Counted from the stretch's first letter, positions 28,484 to 39,329 are shown. The stretch is 64,000 nucleotides of DNA from Amycolatopsis albispora (GCF_003312875.1 NZ_CP015163.1:1922001-1986000); one strand, 5' to 3'. A program made the numbers and translations. The notes: generated from the sequence alone by a model not told the origin.

Positions 28484-29193
28484 GCGCGGCCCTTCCGACC
28501 AGTCGAACCCCCGATGACGGCATCGGAGGACTTCTTGTCCTTCTTACCCCGCTTCGGCTTCGGCGGCACGAGGCCGCTCAGGTCACCGCCGTTGTCGTTG
28601 ACCCGGACCACGAACGGCCGCGTCTCGGTGTAGGTGACCACGGAGAGCGAACCGGGGTCCACCACGATGCGCTGGAACGAGTCCAGGTGCTGCCCCAGCG
28701 CGTCGGCGATGAGCGACTTGAGCACGTCGCCGTGGCTGCACAGGAGCCACACCGCGTGGTCGCCGTGTGCCGCGGTGATCCGCGCGTCGTGCTCGCGCAC
28801 CGCCTCGACCGCCCTGGCCTGCATCGCGGCCAGTCCCTCGCCGCCGGGGAACACCGCGGCCGACGGGTGCGCCTGCACCACCCGCCACAGCGGTTCCGAG
28901 GTGAGGTCCTTGATCGCCCGCCCGGTCCAGTCGCCGTAGTCCACTTCGGACAGCCGGGCGTCCACCACCCGCTCCAGCCCCTGCGCGGCGACCAGCGGCG
29001 CGACGGTCTGCTTGCAGCGCAGCATCGGCGAGACCACCAGCCCCGACAGCGGGATCCCGGCCAGGCGCCCGGCCAGTGCCTCGGCCTGCGCCCGGCCGGT
29101 TTCGTCGAGTCCGACCTTCGGCGTGCGCCCGGCCAGCACACCCGACCCGTTCGCGGTCGAGCGGCCGTGCCGCAACAGGATCACAGTGCCCAC
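28480..29193 (-). CDS. Histidine phosphatase family protein (MSMEG_4193-like)
   Basis: 237 residues. The catalytic RHG motif LLRHGRSTANG is at the N-terminus, with the acid Glu in SEVDYGDWTG and the second His in LLCSHGDVLKSL. The C-terminal Lys-rich tail (KPKRGKKDKKSS) is unusual but common in actinobacterial members of this subfamily (TIGR03848-like). The substrate is unknown. It is the first gene of a two-gene operon with the M3 peptidase. Confidence 0.88.
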   Translation of the reverse strand: MGTVILLRHGRSTANGSGVLAGRTPKVGLDETGRAQAEALAGRLAGIPLSGLVVSPMLRCKQTVAPLVAAQGLERVVDARLSEVDYGDWTGRAIKDLTSEPLWRVVQAHPSAAVFPGGEGLAAMQARAVEAVREHDARITAAHGDHAVWLLCSHGDVLKSLIADALGQHLDSFQRIVVDPGSLSVVTYTETRPFVVRVNDNGGDLSGLVPPKPKRGKKDKKSSDAVIGGSTGRKGRA

Positions 29194-29203
29194 GGCGCCA
29201 GCC

Positions 29204-29368
29204 TAGGCGCTGCCCGGCGTGTCTGGTCGATGGGCTTCGGGATCCAGGTGGTTCCCGGCGGTGCGGGCGGATCGCCCTCGTACTGGACCGTACTCGGGCG
29301 GTCCGCCCGTGCCGCCGGGGGCCGCTTGGGCGCGAAGAGCGCGAGCTTGACTCGCCGGGCAGCGCCTA
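29204..29368. repeat. 165-bp nested imperfect palindrome
   Basis: Outer arms of 16 bp are perfect (29204-29219 TAGGCGCTGCCCGGCG and 29353-29368). Inside, an 18-bp pair with two mismatches (29254-29271 and 29302-29319) and a 10-bp imperfect pair (29273-29282 and 29291-29300) share the same centre near 29286. The block fills most of the 181-bp gap between the UppP stop and the phosphatase start. It has the form of a MITE-like element or long RNA hairpin. No convincing gene lies in it. Confidence 0.6.
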
Positions 29369-29374
29369 GATCAC

Positions 29375-30214
29375 TCAGTGACCAGCGGGGCCCGCGTTGG
29401 GGTCGAGGACGCCGCCGAAGATCAGGCCGAACAGCACCAGGCCGAGCACGATCCGGTAGATCACGAACGGCAGGAAGCTCCGCTTCTTGATGTAGCTCAT
29501 CAGCCAGGCGATCACCAGGTAGCCCACGCCGAACGCGACCAGCGTGGCCAGGATCGTCGGCCCCCACTCCGGGCTGTTCTCGCCGCCGACGTCCTTCAGC
29601 TTGAACAGGCCCGAGGTGAACACCGCGGGCAGCGCGAGCAGGAACGAGTACTCCGCCGCCTCCGGGCGCTGGTACCCCATCAGCCGCCCGGCGCTGGTGG
29701 TGCCGCCCGACCGCGACACGCCCGGGATCAGCGCGAGCGCCTGCGCGAACCCGAAAGCCAGGCCGTGCTTGACGGTCAGGTGGTCCAGCGTGCGCTCGTT
29801 CTTGCCGTAGGTGTCGGCCAGCCACAGGATCACGCCGAACACGATCAGCATGGTCGCGGTGATCCGCAGGTCGCGGAACGAGCTGTCGATCTGGTCCTGC
29901 AGCAGCAGCCCGAGCACGCCGATCGGCAGCGTGCCGACGATGATCAGCCAGCCGAGCCGGGCGTCCGGGTTGTCCCGCCACTCCGGCTTGTACAGCGAGT
30001 AGAACCAGCCGGTGAGGATCCGGCCGATCTTCTTCGCGAAGTAGAGCACCACCGCCAGCTCGGTGCCGATCTGCGTGACCGCGGTGAACGCGGCGCCCGG
30101 GTCGTCCCAGCCCGCCAGCGCGGCGGTCACGCGCAGGTGCGCGCTCGAGGAGATCGGGAGGAACTCGGTCAGGCCCTGGACCAGGCCGAGCACCAGCGCT
30201 TCGAACCAGCTCAC
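29375..30214 (-). CDS. uppP: Undecaprenyl-diphosphatase UppP (BacA)
   Basis: 279 residues with eight or so hydrophobic segments. Family motifs are intact: [17 protein letters not shown] near the N-terminus (catalytic Glu) and [14 protein letters not shown] in the middle (PGxSRS). The enzyme dephosphorylates undecaprenyl pyrophosphate to recycle the cell-wall carrier lipid and can confer bacitracin resistance. GTG start with GGGGAG upstream, immediately after the stop of the LLM oxidoreductase gene. Confidence 0.96.
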   Translation of the reverse strand: MSWFEALVLGLVQGLTEFLPISSSAHLRVTAALAGWDDPGAAFTAVTQIGTELAVVLYFAKKIGRILTGWFYSLYKPEWRDNPDARLGWLIIVGTLPIGVLGLLLQDQIDSSFRDLRITATMLIVFGVILWLADTYGKNERTLDHLTVKHGLAFGFAQALALIPGVSRSGGTTSAGRLMGYQRPEAAEYSFLLALPAVFTSGLFKLKDVGGENSPEWGPTILATLVAFGVGYLVIAWLMSYIKKRSFLPFVIYRIVLGLVLFGLIFGGVLDPNAGPAGH

Positions 30215-30215
30215 G

Positions 30216-31259
30216 TCAGCTCCCCGCCAGCTCGATGGCTTCGGCGGCCACGTCGAGCGCGTTCCGCCGCGCGTCGGCGTCCCCGTCGTACGGCGCCACC
30301 GTGAGAGTGGTCACGCCCGCTTCGGCGAAAGCCGCCATCTTCTCCGCGATCCGCTCCTTCGGGCCGAGCAGCGCGGTGGCGTCGAGGAACTCCAGCGGCA
30401 CCGCGGCCATCGCCCCGGCGTAGTCCTTGGCCAGGTACTTCTCCTGGACCTCGGCCGCCTCGGCCTCGAAGCCCATGCGGCAGGCGAGCTGGTTGTAGAA
30501 GTTCTTGTCCCGGCTGCCCATGCCGCCGATGTAGAGCGCGGCGTACGAGCGCACGGCGTCCGCGCAGGCGGTCCAGTCGTCCCCGACCACCAGCGGCACG
30601 GTCGGCGCGATGTCGAGGTCGGCGAGCGAACGCCCGGCCTTCTCAGCACCGGCACGCAGGTGCTTCAAGTGCTCCTCGGCGTGGGCCGGGGAGAAGAACA
30701 CCGGCAGCCAGCCGTCGGCGATCTCGCCGGTCAGCTCGAGGTTCTTCGGGCCGATCGCGGCCAGGTAGGTGGGGATGTGCTCGCGCACCGGGTGCACGGT
30801 CAGCGCCAGCGCCTTGCCCGGCCCGTCGGGCAGCGGCAGCTGGAAGTGCCTGCCGTCGTACCGGACGCGTTCGCGGCGCAGCGCCATCCGCACGATCTCC
30901 ACGTACTCCCGGGTCCGGCCCAGCGGCGAGCCGAAGCGCACCCCGTGCCAGCCTTCGGAGACCTGCGGCCCGGACACGCCGAGGCCGAGGCGGAACCGGC
31001 CGCCGGACAGCGTGTCCAGCGTGGCGGCGGTCATCGCGGTGGTGGCCGGCGTGCGGGCCGGGATCTGCAGCACCGCGCTCCCCACGTCGATCCGCGAAGT
31101 CTGCGCGGCGATCCAGGCCAGCACGGTGGGGGCGTCCGAGCCATAGGCTTCGGCGGCCCACACCACGGCGTAGCCCAGTTCGTCGGCGTGTTTGGCGAGT
31201 GTGAGGTTGGCCGCGTCGTTGCCGGCGCCCCAATATCCGAGGTTCAGTCCCAAGCGCAC
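30216..31259 (-). CDS. LLM class F420-dependent oxidoreductase
   Basis: 347 residues of the luciferase-like TIM-barrel family. The opening [12 protein letters not shown] and the segment [15 protein letters not shown] are typical of actinobacterial F420-dependent members. GTG start. It is similar in layout to the second LLM protein at 55456-56493. The substrate cannot be inferred. It lies 2 bp upstream of uppP and is likely co-transcribed with it, with no evident functional link. Confidence 0.85.
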   Translation of the reverse strand: MRLGLNLGYWGAGNDAANLTLAKHADELGYAVVWAAEAYGSDAPTVLAWIAAQTSRIDVGSAVLQIPARTPATTAMTAATLDTLSGGRFRLGLGVSGPQVSEGWHGVRFGSPLGRTREYVEIVRMALRRERVRYDGRHFQLPLPDGPGKALALTVHPVREHIPTYLAAIGPKNLELTGEIADGWLPVFFSPAHAEEHLKHLRAGAEKAGRSLADLDIAPTVPLVVGDDWTACADAVRSYAALYIGGMGSRDKNFYNQLACRMGFEAEAAEVQEKYLAKDYAGAMAAVPLEFLDATALLGPKERIAEKMAAFAEAGVTTLTVAPYDGDADARRNALDVAAEAIELAGS

Positions 31260-31332
31260 GGGGCCCGACCCTAAACCGGGGGATGATCACCGCGACACGC
31301 GCCTTCGTAAAGGTTCGCGGCGGCGGGTTGGT

Positions 31333-31338
31333 TAGGCT
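31333..31338 (+). promoter_or_regulatory. -10 box (TAGGCT) of a likely leaderless transcript
   Basis: TAGGCT ends 6 nt before the ATG at 31345 and no Shine-Dalgarno is present, which suggests a leaderless mRNA for the aldo/keto reductase. It lies in the 85-bp divergent gap to the LLM oxidoreductase gene. Confidence 0.45.
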
Positions 31339-31344
31339 GCGCGA

Positions 31345-32310
31345 ATGGAGAACCGGCAGCTCGGCGCGTCCGGCCTGAGAGTGTCCAGGATGGGCCTGGG
31401 CACGATGTCGTGGGGTACCGGCACGGACGCGGAAGAGGCCGCCAGCCAGCTGGTGGCCTTCGTCGACGCGGGTGGCACGCTGGTGGACACCGCCGACGTC
31501 TACGGCGACGGCGAAGCCGAGCGGATCCTCGGCTCCCTCCTGGGCGACCTGGTGCCGCGCACCGACATCGTGCTGGCCACCAAGGCGGTGGCGCGCAGCG
31601 GTGACGGCCCGTTCAGCGGCGGCGCCTCCCGCGGGGCCCTGCTCAACGCGCTCGACGGTTCCCTGCGCCGCCTCGGCACCGGCCACATCGACCTGTGGCA
31701 GCTGCACGCCTGGGACTCCTCGGTGCCGCTCGAGGAAACCCTGTCCGCGGTGGAGTACGCGGTCACCAGCGGGAAGGTGCGCTACGCCGGGGTCGCGAAC
31801 TACTCCGGCTGGCAGCTGGCGACCGCGGCCACGCTGCCGTCCGGGGTGCGCCTGGTCTCCACGCAGATGGAGTACTCGCTGCTGCAGCGCGGGATCGAGC
31901 GCGAGGTGCTGCCCGCCGCCCAGCACCACGGCATCGGCGTCCTGCCGTGGGCGCCGCTCGGGCGTGGTGTGCTGACCGGCAAGTACCGCACCGGCACGCC
32001 CGCGGACTCCCGCGGCGCCTCCCCCGCTTACGCCGGGTATGTGGAACAGCACCGCACCGAGCGCGCGGCCCGCATCGTGCAGGCCGTGGTGACCGCCGCC
32101 GACGGGCTGGGCACGTCGCCGCTGGCGGTCGCGCTGGCCTGGGTGCGTGACCGGCCGGGCGTGGTCGCGCCGCTGGTCGGCGCCCGTGACACCGGCCAGC
32201 TGACCGGTTCGCTGATCGCCGAGGAGATCACCTTGCCGCCGGCGATCCGGTCCGCGCTCGACGACGTCAGCTCGATCGAGACCGGTTACCCGGAGCGATG
32301 GCCGCACTGA
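31345..32310 (+). CDS. Aldo/keto reductase
   Basis: 321 residues with the TIM-barrel AKR pattern. The catalytic tetrad is readable: Asp in VDTADVYGDGEAE followed by Tyr of the same loop, Lys in LATKAVAR and His in LWQLHAWD. The C-terminal NADPH-binding part VAPLVGARDTGQL is intact. Members reduce aldehydes or ketones with NADPH; the substrate is unknown. Monocistronic, with a likely leaderless start. Confidence 0.9.
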   Translation: MENRQLGASGLRVSRMGLGTMSWGTGTDAEEAASQLVAFVDAGGTLVDTADVYGDGEAERILGSLLGDLVPRTDIVLATKAVARSGDGPFSGGASRGALLNALDGSLRRLGTGHIDLWQLHAWDSSVPLEETLSAVEYAVTSGKVRYAGVANYSGWQLATAATLPSGVRLVSTQMEYSLLQRGIEREVLPAAQHHGIGVLPWAPLGRGVLTGKYRTGTPADSRGASPAYAGYVEQHRTERAARIVQAVVTAADGLGTSPLAVALAWVRDRPGVVAPLVGARDTGQLTGSLIAEEITLPPAIRSALDDVSSIETGYPERWPH

Positions 32311-32415
32311 GCGGGTTCGAGGTGTCTGTTAGGTGACAGCCACGTGACGTGCCGTGGTTTCTACGGGATGCTGGCAGTGTCCGACTCGTCGGACTCACGG
32401 TCGGGAGGATCTGGA

Positions 32416-33408
32416 TTGCGCCGGTTGCTTGTCGCTACGCCCCTGGTGGTCGCGCTGGTGTTGAGCGGCTGCGGCACGGGGAGCGACCAGTCCGACGACC
32501 TGCAGCTGGTGGCGAACCCGGTGGCCGCGACGGCCGTGCCCTCCCCCGCACGCACCGCCGAGCCCGCCGGGCGGGTGCTGCCCGCCGCGCCGGTCGCCTC
32601 GGTCGCGGCCGCGGGCGGCTTCCTCGCGGTGGCGCTCACCGAGCCGTCCCTGCAGCTCTACGACCTGGCCGACCTGGCGAAGCCACCACGCGCGGTGAGC
32701 CTTCCCGCGCCCGCCGAGCGACTCACCCCGGACGGTGACCGGCTGCTCGCCAGCCTGCCCGGCGCGAGCGCGCTGGCCAGGGTGAACCCGGCCGACGGCA
32801 GCGTCACCACGGTGCCGGTCGCGGGCCAGCCCGCCGCCGCCGCTCCGCGCGGGCCGCAGACGCTGGTCGCCGTGCGTGACCGCAAGGCGGTCGATGTGCT
32901 CGAAGGTGACCGCGTCACGAAGTCGATCACCGGCCAGGTCTACAGCGCCGACCAGGTGCTCACCGCCGGGAACAGCACGGTGGTGCTGGACCGGCTGCGC
33001 ACCGCGTTGTTCGAAGTGGACCTCGCGGCGGGCACGGTCAACGAGGGCCTGCGTGCCGGTGACGGCGCCACGAACGCGGTGACCGACCGTTACGGCCGGG
33101 TGCTGGTCACCGACACCCGGGCGGGTTCGCTGCTGGCGTTCTCGGCCGGTCCCCTGCTGCTGCGGCAGCGCTATCCGGTGCCGGGCGGGGTCTACGGCAT
33201 CGCCTACGACGCCCAGCGCGATCTGGCCTGGGTCACGCTCACCGAGCGCAACGAGGTCGCCGCGTTCGACGTCGGCGGCGGGGAGCCGGTGGAGCGGTTC
33301 CGGTTCCCCACGGTTCGCCAGCCCAATGCGGTGTCAGTGGATCCGGCGAGCTCGGCGGTGGTCGTCGGCTCGGCGGCCGGAGAAGGGATCCAGGTGATCA
33401 CACCATGA
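32416..33408 (+). CDS. Secreted lipoprotein with beta-propeller-like repeats
   Basis: 330 residues from a TTG at 32416, chosen because GGGAGG lies 7 nt upstream and the product then begins with a clean lipoprotein signal: basic RR, hydrophobic LLVATPLVVALV and lipobox LSGC. The rest has repeated short beta motifs (SVAAAGGFLAVALTEPSLQLYDL and similar) as in YncE-like beta-propellers. It should be anchored on the outer face of the membrane. Function unknown. It overlaps the next small gene by 4 bp. Confidence 0.75.
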   Translation: MRRLLVATPLVVALVLSGCGTGSDQSDDLQLVANPVAATAVPSPARTAEPAGRVLPAAPVASVAAAGGFLAVALTEPSLQLYDLADLAKPPRAVSLPAPAERLTPDGDRLLASLPGASALARVNPADGSVTTVPVAGQPAAAAPRGPQTLVAVRDRKAVDVLEGDRVTKSITGQVYSADQVLTAGNSTVVLDRLRTALFEVDLAAGTVNEGLRAGDGATNAVTDRYGRVLVTDTRAGSLLAFSAGPLLLRQRYPVPGGVYGIAYDAQRDLAWVTLTERNEVAAFDVGGGEPVERFRFPTVRQPNAVSVDPASSAVVVGSAAGEGIQVITP

Positions 33409-33623
33409 CCGAGGCGGTGGTCGAAGGGGATTGGGAGTATCGCCGGCTGCAGCTGCCACCCGGCGTGTCGCGGCTCTCCGCGGCGATCCAGCTCTCCATC
33501 CAGGCCGAGTTCTCCGGCTGGGAACTGTCCAACGTGCGCCTCTACGCCGACGGCACCCGCCGAGTCTGGCTCCGCCGGCGGCGCTCCCTCGCCACCGCGG
33601 GCGTGCCGGGCCCCAGCCTCTGA
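33405..33623 (+). CDS. DUF5703-like small protein
   Basis: 72 residues, ATG within a 4-bp overlap with the lipoprotein stop. The pattern WEYRRLQLPPGVSR...EFSGWELSNVRLYADGTRRVWLRRR is that of the short actinobacterial DUF5703 proteins. Those are often found next to this kind of lipoprotein gene. No signal peptide, strongly basic C-terminus, function unknown. Confidence 0.75.
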   Translation: MTEAVVEGDWEYRRLQLPPGVSRLSAAIQLSIQAEFSGWELSNVRLYADGTRRVWLRRRRSLATAGVPGPSL

Positions 33624-33660
33624 CCCGACACCCCCGCGCCCGCCCCCGGCCCCGGCCCCG

Positions 33661-33713
33661 GACACGAATGTGGCTTTCGGGGCGGATTTCGCCCCGAAAG
33701 CCACATTCGTGTC
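33661..33713. repeat. Dispersed hairpin element, copy 2 (GAATGTGGCTTTC core)
   Basis: Arms of 23 bp are perfect (33661-33683 and 33691-33713), and one further G-C pair leaves a 5-nt loop. The element lies in the convergent gap between the DUF5703 gene and the proline dehydrogenase gene. The arm shares GAATGTGGCTTTC with the copies at 24496 and 39277, but the flanks differ. A bidirectional terminator role is likely here. Confidence 0.8.
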
Positions 33714-33764
33714 ATCCGGAACGAGGTTCCGGGCTCGCCGGGGGCAGGTGGCTACCCGGCCGCG

Positions 33765-34691
33765 CTATCCCCGGGAAGTGAACGAACGCAGGAAGAACGC
33801 CACGTTCGCCGGTCGCTCCGCCAGGCGCCGCATGAAGTACGGGTACCACTCGGTGCCATAAGGCACGTAGGCCCGCAGCCGCATTCCGCGGCCGGCGAGT
33901 TCCCGCTGTGCTTCCGGCCGCACGCCGTAGAGCATCTGGAACTCGAACTCCTCGGCCGACCGGTCGTGCTGCATGGCCAGCCACTCCGCGATGTCCACCA
34001 GCCGCGGGTCGTGCGTGGCCACCATCGGGTAGCCCTCCCCCGCCATCAGCACCTTCAGGCACCGCACGTAGGAAGCGTCCACTTCGGACTTCTCCCGGTA
34101 CGCCACCGACGCGGGCTCGTCGTAGGCGCCCTTGCACAGCCGGATCCGCGAACCCGGACCGGCGAACTCCCGGCAGTCCGCCTCGGTGCGCTTGAGGTAC
34201 GCCTGCAGCACGGTGCCGGTCGACGGGAAGTCCACGCGCAGGTCCCGCACGATCGACAGGGTCGAATCGGTGGTGGTGTGGTCCTCCATGTCGACGGTCA
34301 CCGTGGTGCCGGCCGCCGCCGCGGCGGCGCAGATCTGCCGGGTGTGCTCCAGCGCGATCTTGTCGCCGTCCACCGGCAGCGCCTGGCCCAGCGCGGACAG
34401 CTTCACCGACACCTCGGCACGCTCGGCCAGGCCCTCCTCGCCGAGCGTGCGCAGCAGCACCCGGTAGGCGTCCACGGTCCGCTCGGCCTGCGCCCGGTCG
34501 GTGGTGTCCTCACCGAGGTGGTCGAGCGAGACCAGCCGGTCGGCGGTGAGCCGCCGGACGGTCTCGATGGCCTGGCCGAGTTCGTCCCCGGCGACGAACC
34601 GGTCGACGATGGGGCGCATCACCGGCGCCCGCTCCGCGATGCCGCGGAAGGACGCGGACCGGGAAGCGGCGATCAACGCGGAGCGGAGCAT
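33765..34691 (-). CDS. pruB: Proline dehydrogenase
   Basis: 308 residues, the monofunctional actinobacterial form. Family segments are present: VSVKLSALGQALP, TVDMEDHTTTDST, LKRTEADCREF, RIRLCKGAYDEP and, near the C-terminus, FQMLYGVRPEAQRELAGRGMRLRAYVPYGTEWYPYFMRRLAERPAN in shorter pieces, including the YGTEWYPYFMRR proline-binding stretch. The FAD enzyme oxidises proline to pyrroline-5-carboxylate at the membrane. It starts 3 bp after the P5C dehydrogenase gene, so the two form one operon. Confidence 0.93.
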   Translation of the reverse strand: MLRSALIAASRSASFRGIAERAPVMRPIVDRFVAGDELGQAIETVRRLTADRLVSLDHLGEDTTDRAQAERTVDAYRVLLRTLGEEGLAERAEVSVKLSALGQALPVDGDKIALEHTRQICAAAAAAGTTVTVDMEDHTTTDSTLSIVRDLRVDFPSTGTVLQAYLKRTEADCREFAGPGSRIRLCKGAYDEPASVAYREKSEVDASYVRCLKVLMAGEGYPMVATHDPRLVDIAEWLAMQHDRSAEEFEFQMLYGVRPEAQRELAGRGMRLRAYVPYGTEWYPYFMRRLAERPANVAFFLRSFTSRG

Positions 34692-34694
34692 GGC

Positions 34695-36344
<1,650 letters not shown>

Positions 36345-36361
36345 GCGGCGGCCTCCTGGGA

Positions 36362-36409
36362 TTGTCCGATCGGCTAAGCTTCGACGGCGAACCCCGTGCG
36401 ATCGGACAA
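36362..36409. promoter_or_regulatory. Candidate PucR operator between pruA and its regulator
   Basis: A perfect 11-bp inverted repeat, TTGTCCGATCG at 36362-36372 and CGATCGGACAA at 36399-36409, with a 26-bp spacer. It occupies almost all of the 69-bp divergent gap between the pruA start (36344) and the PucR start (36414). Its half-sites are centred about three helical turns apart, which would let a dimer contact both promoters. Binding by the adjacent PucR protein is inferred. Confidence 0.6.
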
Positions 36410-36413
36410 CACC

Positions 36414-37997
36414 ATGACCGACGGTCCCTCACTGCGCCAGTTGCTCGCCGCGATCGGCGAACCCCTGGTCCAGCTGGGCGCGGGTTCGGCCGACCTGCCG
36501 GTGCACGGGCTGGCCATTCTCGACCCGGACGACGAACCCGGCGCCTACCGCGGTGAGCTGGTGCTGATCATCGGCGCCCGCGGCCGGGACGCGCTGCGCT
36601 ACCTGCGGGCGGCCGCGCGGCGCGGGGCCGCCGCGGTGGCGGTGAAGTCCGAGGAGCCGGACACCGCCCAGCTCGAAGCCGCCGCCGGTGACGCGGGGAT
36701 CGGGCTGCTGGTGGTCCAGCCGCGTGCCCGGTGGGACCAGCTCTCCGCACTGATCCGCGAGTTGCTGGACAGCGCTGCCCTGACCGCCGGGCTGCGCGAC
36801 GACAGCTCCGATCGGGACCTGTTCTCCCTGGCGCAGACCGTCGCCGCGCTGACCGGCGGCATCGTCAGCATCGAGGACGCCACCTACCGGCTGCTCGCGT
36901 ACTCGCGGTCCGACAGTGAGGTCGATGAAGTGGACGAGCTGCGCCGGTTGACCATTCTCGGCTGGAAGGGCCCGGAGCGGTACCTCGAACTGCTCCGCGA
37001 ATGGGGTGTCTACCAGCGGCTGCGCTCCGGCGAGGAGGTGGTCGACCTGGAGGAGCGGCCCGAACTCGGCATCCGGCGGCGGCTCGCGGTCGGCATCCGG
37101 GCCGGGAGCCAGCACCTGGGCGCGATCTGGGTGCAGCAGGGCAGCCAGCCGTTCACCGAGCAGGCGGGCAGCGCGCTGCTCGGGGCCGCGCGCATGGCCG
37201 CGCTGAGCATGCTCACCCAGCGCGGGCTGCCGGGCACGCGTTCGCGGGACGAGCTGGTCACCGGCCTGCTCGACGGCCGCGTCAGCGCCGACCTGGTCGC
37301 CGGGCAGCTCGGCCTCGACCCGGCCGCGCCGTCGGTGGTCCTCGCCTTCGCCGCCCGCACCATCGAGCCGGACCTGCCTGAGCACGAACTGCACCTGGCG
37401 GAGCTGGCGCGGGTGGTGTCCGTGCACGTCACCGCGCATCGCCGGGGCGCGCTGGTCGGGACGATCGGCGGGCGCGTGTACGCGGTGCTGCCGGTGACCA
37501 CCGCGCCGGTCGGGCTCGCCGAGCGCATCGTCGACGTGCTGAAACGCCGGACCGCGCTGACCGTCCAAGCCGGAATCGGCGGCGCGGCCCCGTCGCTGCG
37601 TGCGGTGGTCACCTCGCGCGCGGAGGCGGACCGGGTGCTCGACGCGGTCAGCCGCACACCGGACCGGGCGGTGGGCAGCATCGGCGACCTGCGGGCCGAG
37701 GTGCTGCTCGGCGAGACGCTGTCCTTGCTGGAAGCCAACCCCGAGCTGCACGACCCGGCCGTCCAGTCCCTTGTGGAACACGACGCGGCACACGGCACCG
37801 AGCTGGTGGTCTCGCTGCTGGCCTATCTGGACGCGCTCGGGGACGTCCGGGCGGCGGCGGAAAAGCTGCATGTGCACCCGAACACGTTGCGGCACCGCGT
37901 CCGCCGCGCCCGCGCGCTCGGCGGCATCGATCTCGACGATCCGGCACATCGGGTGGTCAGCCACCTGAACCTGTTGCTGGCGCGAAGAAACCCCTGA
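36414..37997 (+). CDS. PucR family transcriptional regulator, probable proline-utilisation activator
   Basis: 527 residues from the ATG at 36414 (a GTG at 36396 falls inside the inverted repeat and is less likely). The N-terminal region resembles the PucR sensory domain, a GGDEF-like middle domain follows, and the C-terminal HTH_30 domain is clear: AAEKLHVHPNTLRHRVRRA. PucR-type proteins such as PutR and mycobacterial PruR activate proline catabolism genes when proline is present. Divergent placement against pruA-pruB over a palindrome strongly suggests the same job here. Confidence 0.88.
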   Translation: MTDGPSLRQLLAAIGEPLVQLGAGSADLPVHGLAILDPDDEPGAYRGELVLIIGARGRDALRYLRAAARRGAAAVAVKSEEPDTAQLEAAAGDAGIGLLVVQPRARWDQLSALIRELLDSAALTAGLRDDSSDRDLFSLAQTVAALTGGIVSIEDATYRLLAYSRSDSEVDEVDELRRLTILGWKGPERYLELLREWGVYQRLRSGEEVVDLEERPELGIRRRLAVGIRAGSQHLGAIWVQQGSQPFTEQAGSALLGAARMAALSMLTQRGLPGTRSRDELVTGLLDGRVSADLVAGQLGLDPAAPSVVLAFAARTIEPDLPEHELHLAELARVVSVHVTAHRRGALVGTIGGRVYAVLPVTTAPVGLAERIVDVLKRRTALTVQAGIGGAAPSLRAVVTSRAEADRVLDAVSRTPDRAVGSIGDLRAEVLLGETLSLLEANPELHDPAVQSLVEHDAAHGTELVVSLLAYLDALGDVRAAAEKLHVHPNTLRHRVRRARALGGIDLDDPAHRVVSHLNLLLARRNP

Positions 37998-38058
37998 ACT
38001 GCCGCTGTCACCTGAACGGCGGTCACCGCACGGGCGCGGCGCGCTGAAAGGTGATCAC

Positions 38059-39273
38059 ATGCGGCGAATCCTGGCCGCCGGGGCGATCGCGGTGGCGGCC
38101 CTCGGCGTAGTGACGGCATCGAGCAACGCGCAGAGCCCCGAGCTGCCCGGGAACTGGGTCGGCACCTGGGCGGCGTCCCCGGCCGCCGGCGTGCCCGGCA
38201 CCGAGGGTGGTTATCCCGACTATTCGATCCGCAACCTGGTCCATACCAGTGTCGGTGGTGCTTCGGTGCGGGTCCGGCTGTCCAACGCCTTCGGCACGCA
38301 GCCGCTGACGCTGGGCAAGGTGACCGTGGCAATCGCGGCCGAGCCGAACACCCCGCGGGCCGTTCCCGGTTCGATGCGCACCCTGACCTTCGGCGGCGCC
38401 GAGACGACCGTGATCCCCGCCGGGGCGGAGGTGCTCAGCGACGCGGCGTTGCTGCGTGTGCCGCAGGACGGCGACCTGCTGGTCACCACCTTCACGCCCG
38501 CCCCGTCCGGCCCGGTCACCCACCACCCGGCCGCGCTGCAGACCTCGTTCTTCACCAAGGCCGGCGACCGCGCGGCCGAGGAATCCGGGGCGTCCTTCAC
38601 CGAGCAGACCTCGGTGTGGCACTACGTGTCCGGAGTGGACGTGCGGAGCCCGGCGCGCGGTTCGGTGGTCACGCTCGGCGACTCGATCACCGACGGCGTG
38701 GGCGGCACCCCGGGCACCAACCAGCGGTGGCCGGACTTCCTCAGCGACCGCCTGCAGGCCGCCGGGCGCCCGCTCGGTGTGCTCAACGCGGGCATCAGCG
38801 CGAACCGGCTGCTGCTCGACGTGCCGGGGTCGGGCGCCGGGCGCAACGCGCTGGCGCGGCTCGACGAGGACGTGCTCAGCCTCGGCGGGGTGAAGACGCT
38901 GGTGGTGCTGGAGGGCATCAACGACATCCAGCAGACCCCGCACCAGACCGATCCGGCGCAGATCATCGCCGCGTACCGGCAGCTCATCGCGCAGGCGCAC
39001 GCGCGGGGCATCCGGGTCATCGGCGGCACGCTGACGCCGTTCAAGGGGTGGCGCGTCTACAACGAAACCCTGGAAGCGACGCGGCTCGCGGTGAACGAGT
39101 TCATCCGCCACGGCGGTGCCTTCGACGGCGTGGTCGACTTCGACGCGGCGATCCGGGATCCGCAGGACCCGCTGCGCATGCTGCCCGCCTACGACTGCGG
39201 CGACCACCTGCACCCGAACGACGCCGGCTTCCGCGCCATGGCGGACGCCGTCGATCTCGCCCTCCTCCGCTGA
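38059..39273 (+). CDS. Secreted SGNH/GDSL hydrolase
   Basis: 404 residues. A short signal peptide (RRILAAGAIAVAALGVVTA) precedes the domain. SGNH blocks are visible: TLGDSITDGVG with the catalytic Ser (block I), NAGISANRLL (block II Gly), EGINDIQQ (block III Asn) and DHLHPNDAGFRAMADA with the Asp-x-x-His pair (block V). It is probably an esterase or carbohydrate deacetylase acting outside the cell. GAAAGG-type ribosome site upstream. Its proximity to GH101/GH109 allows a role in de-O-acetylating sugars, but the strand and the hairpin between them suggest a separate unit. Confidence 0.88.
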   Translation: MRRILAAGAIAVAALGVVTASSNAQSPELPGNWVGTWAASPAAGVPGTEGGYPDYSIRNLVHTSVGGASVRVRLSNAFGTQPLTLGKVTVAIAAEPNTPRAVPGSMRTLTFGGAETTVIPAGAEVLSDAALLRVPQDGDLLVTTFTPAPSGPVTHHPAALQTSFFTKAGDRAAEESGASFTEQTSVWHYVSGVDVRSPARGSVVTLGDSITDGVGGTPGTNQRWPDFLSDRLQAAGRPLGVLNAGISANRLLLDVPGSGAGRNALARLDEDVLSLGGVKTLVVLEGINDIQQTPHQTDPAQIIAAYRQLIAQAHARGIRVIGGTLTPFKGWRVYNETLEATRLAVNEFIRHGGAFDGVVDFDAAIRDPQDPLRMLPAYDCGDHLHPNDAGFRAMADAVDLALLR

Positions 39274-39276
39274 AAC

Positions 39277-39329
39277 GTCACGAATGTGGCTTTCGAGACA
39301 TCCGGCGTCCCGAAAGCCACATTCGTGAC
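39277..39329. repeat. Dispersed hairpin element, copy 3 (GAATGTGGCTTTC core)
   Basis: Perfect 19-bp arms (39277-39295 and 39311-39329) with a 15-nt loop, in the convergent gap between the SGNH hydrolase and GH109 genes. It begins 4 nt after the hydrolase stop. Same arm core as the other two copies. Confidence 0.8.

Noticed and set aside
29181..29374. Possible small protein in the uppP-phosphatase gap on the minus strand, with a readable KLALFAPKRPPAARADRPST stretch.
   Set aside because: No ATG, GTG or TTG start precedes it in frame within the gap, and the same bases are explained by the nested palindrome.
32344..32415. Upstream start for the lipoprotein.
   Set aside because: It would add a hydrophilic leader before the signal peptide; the TTG at 32416 has GGGAGG at 7 nt and gives a proper lipobox signal.
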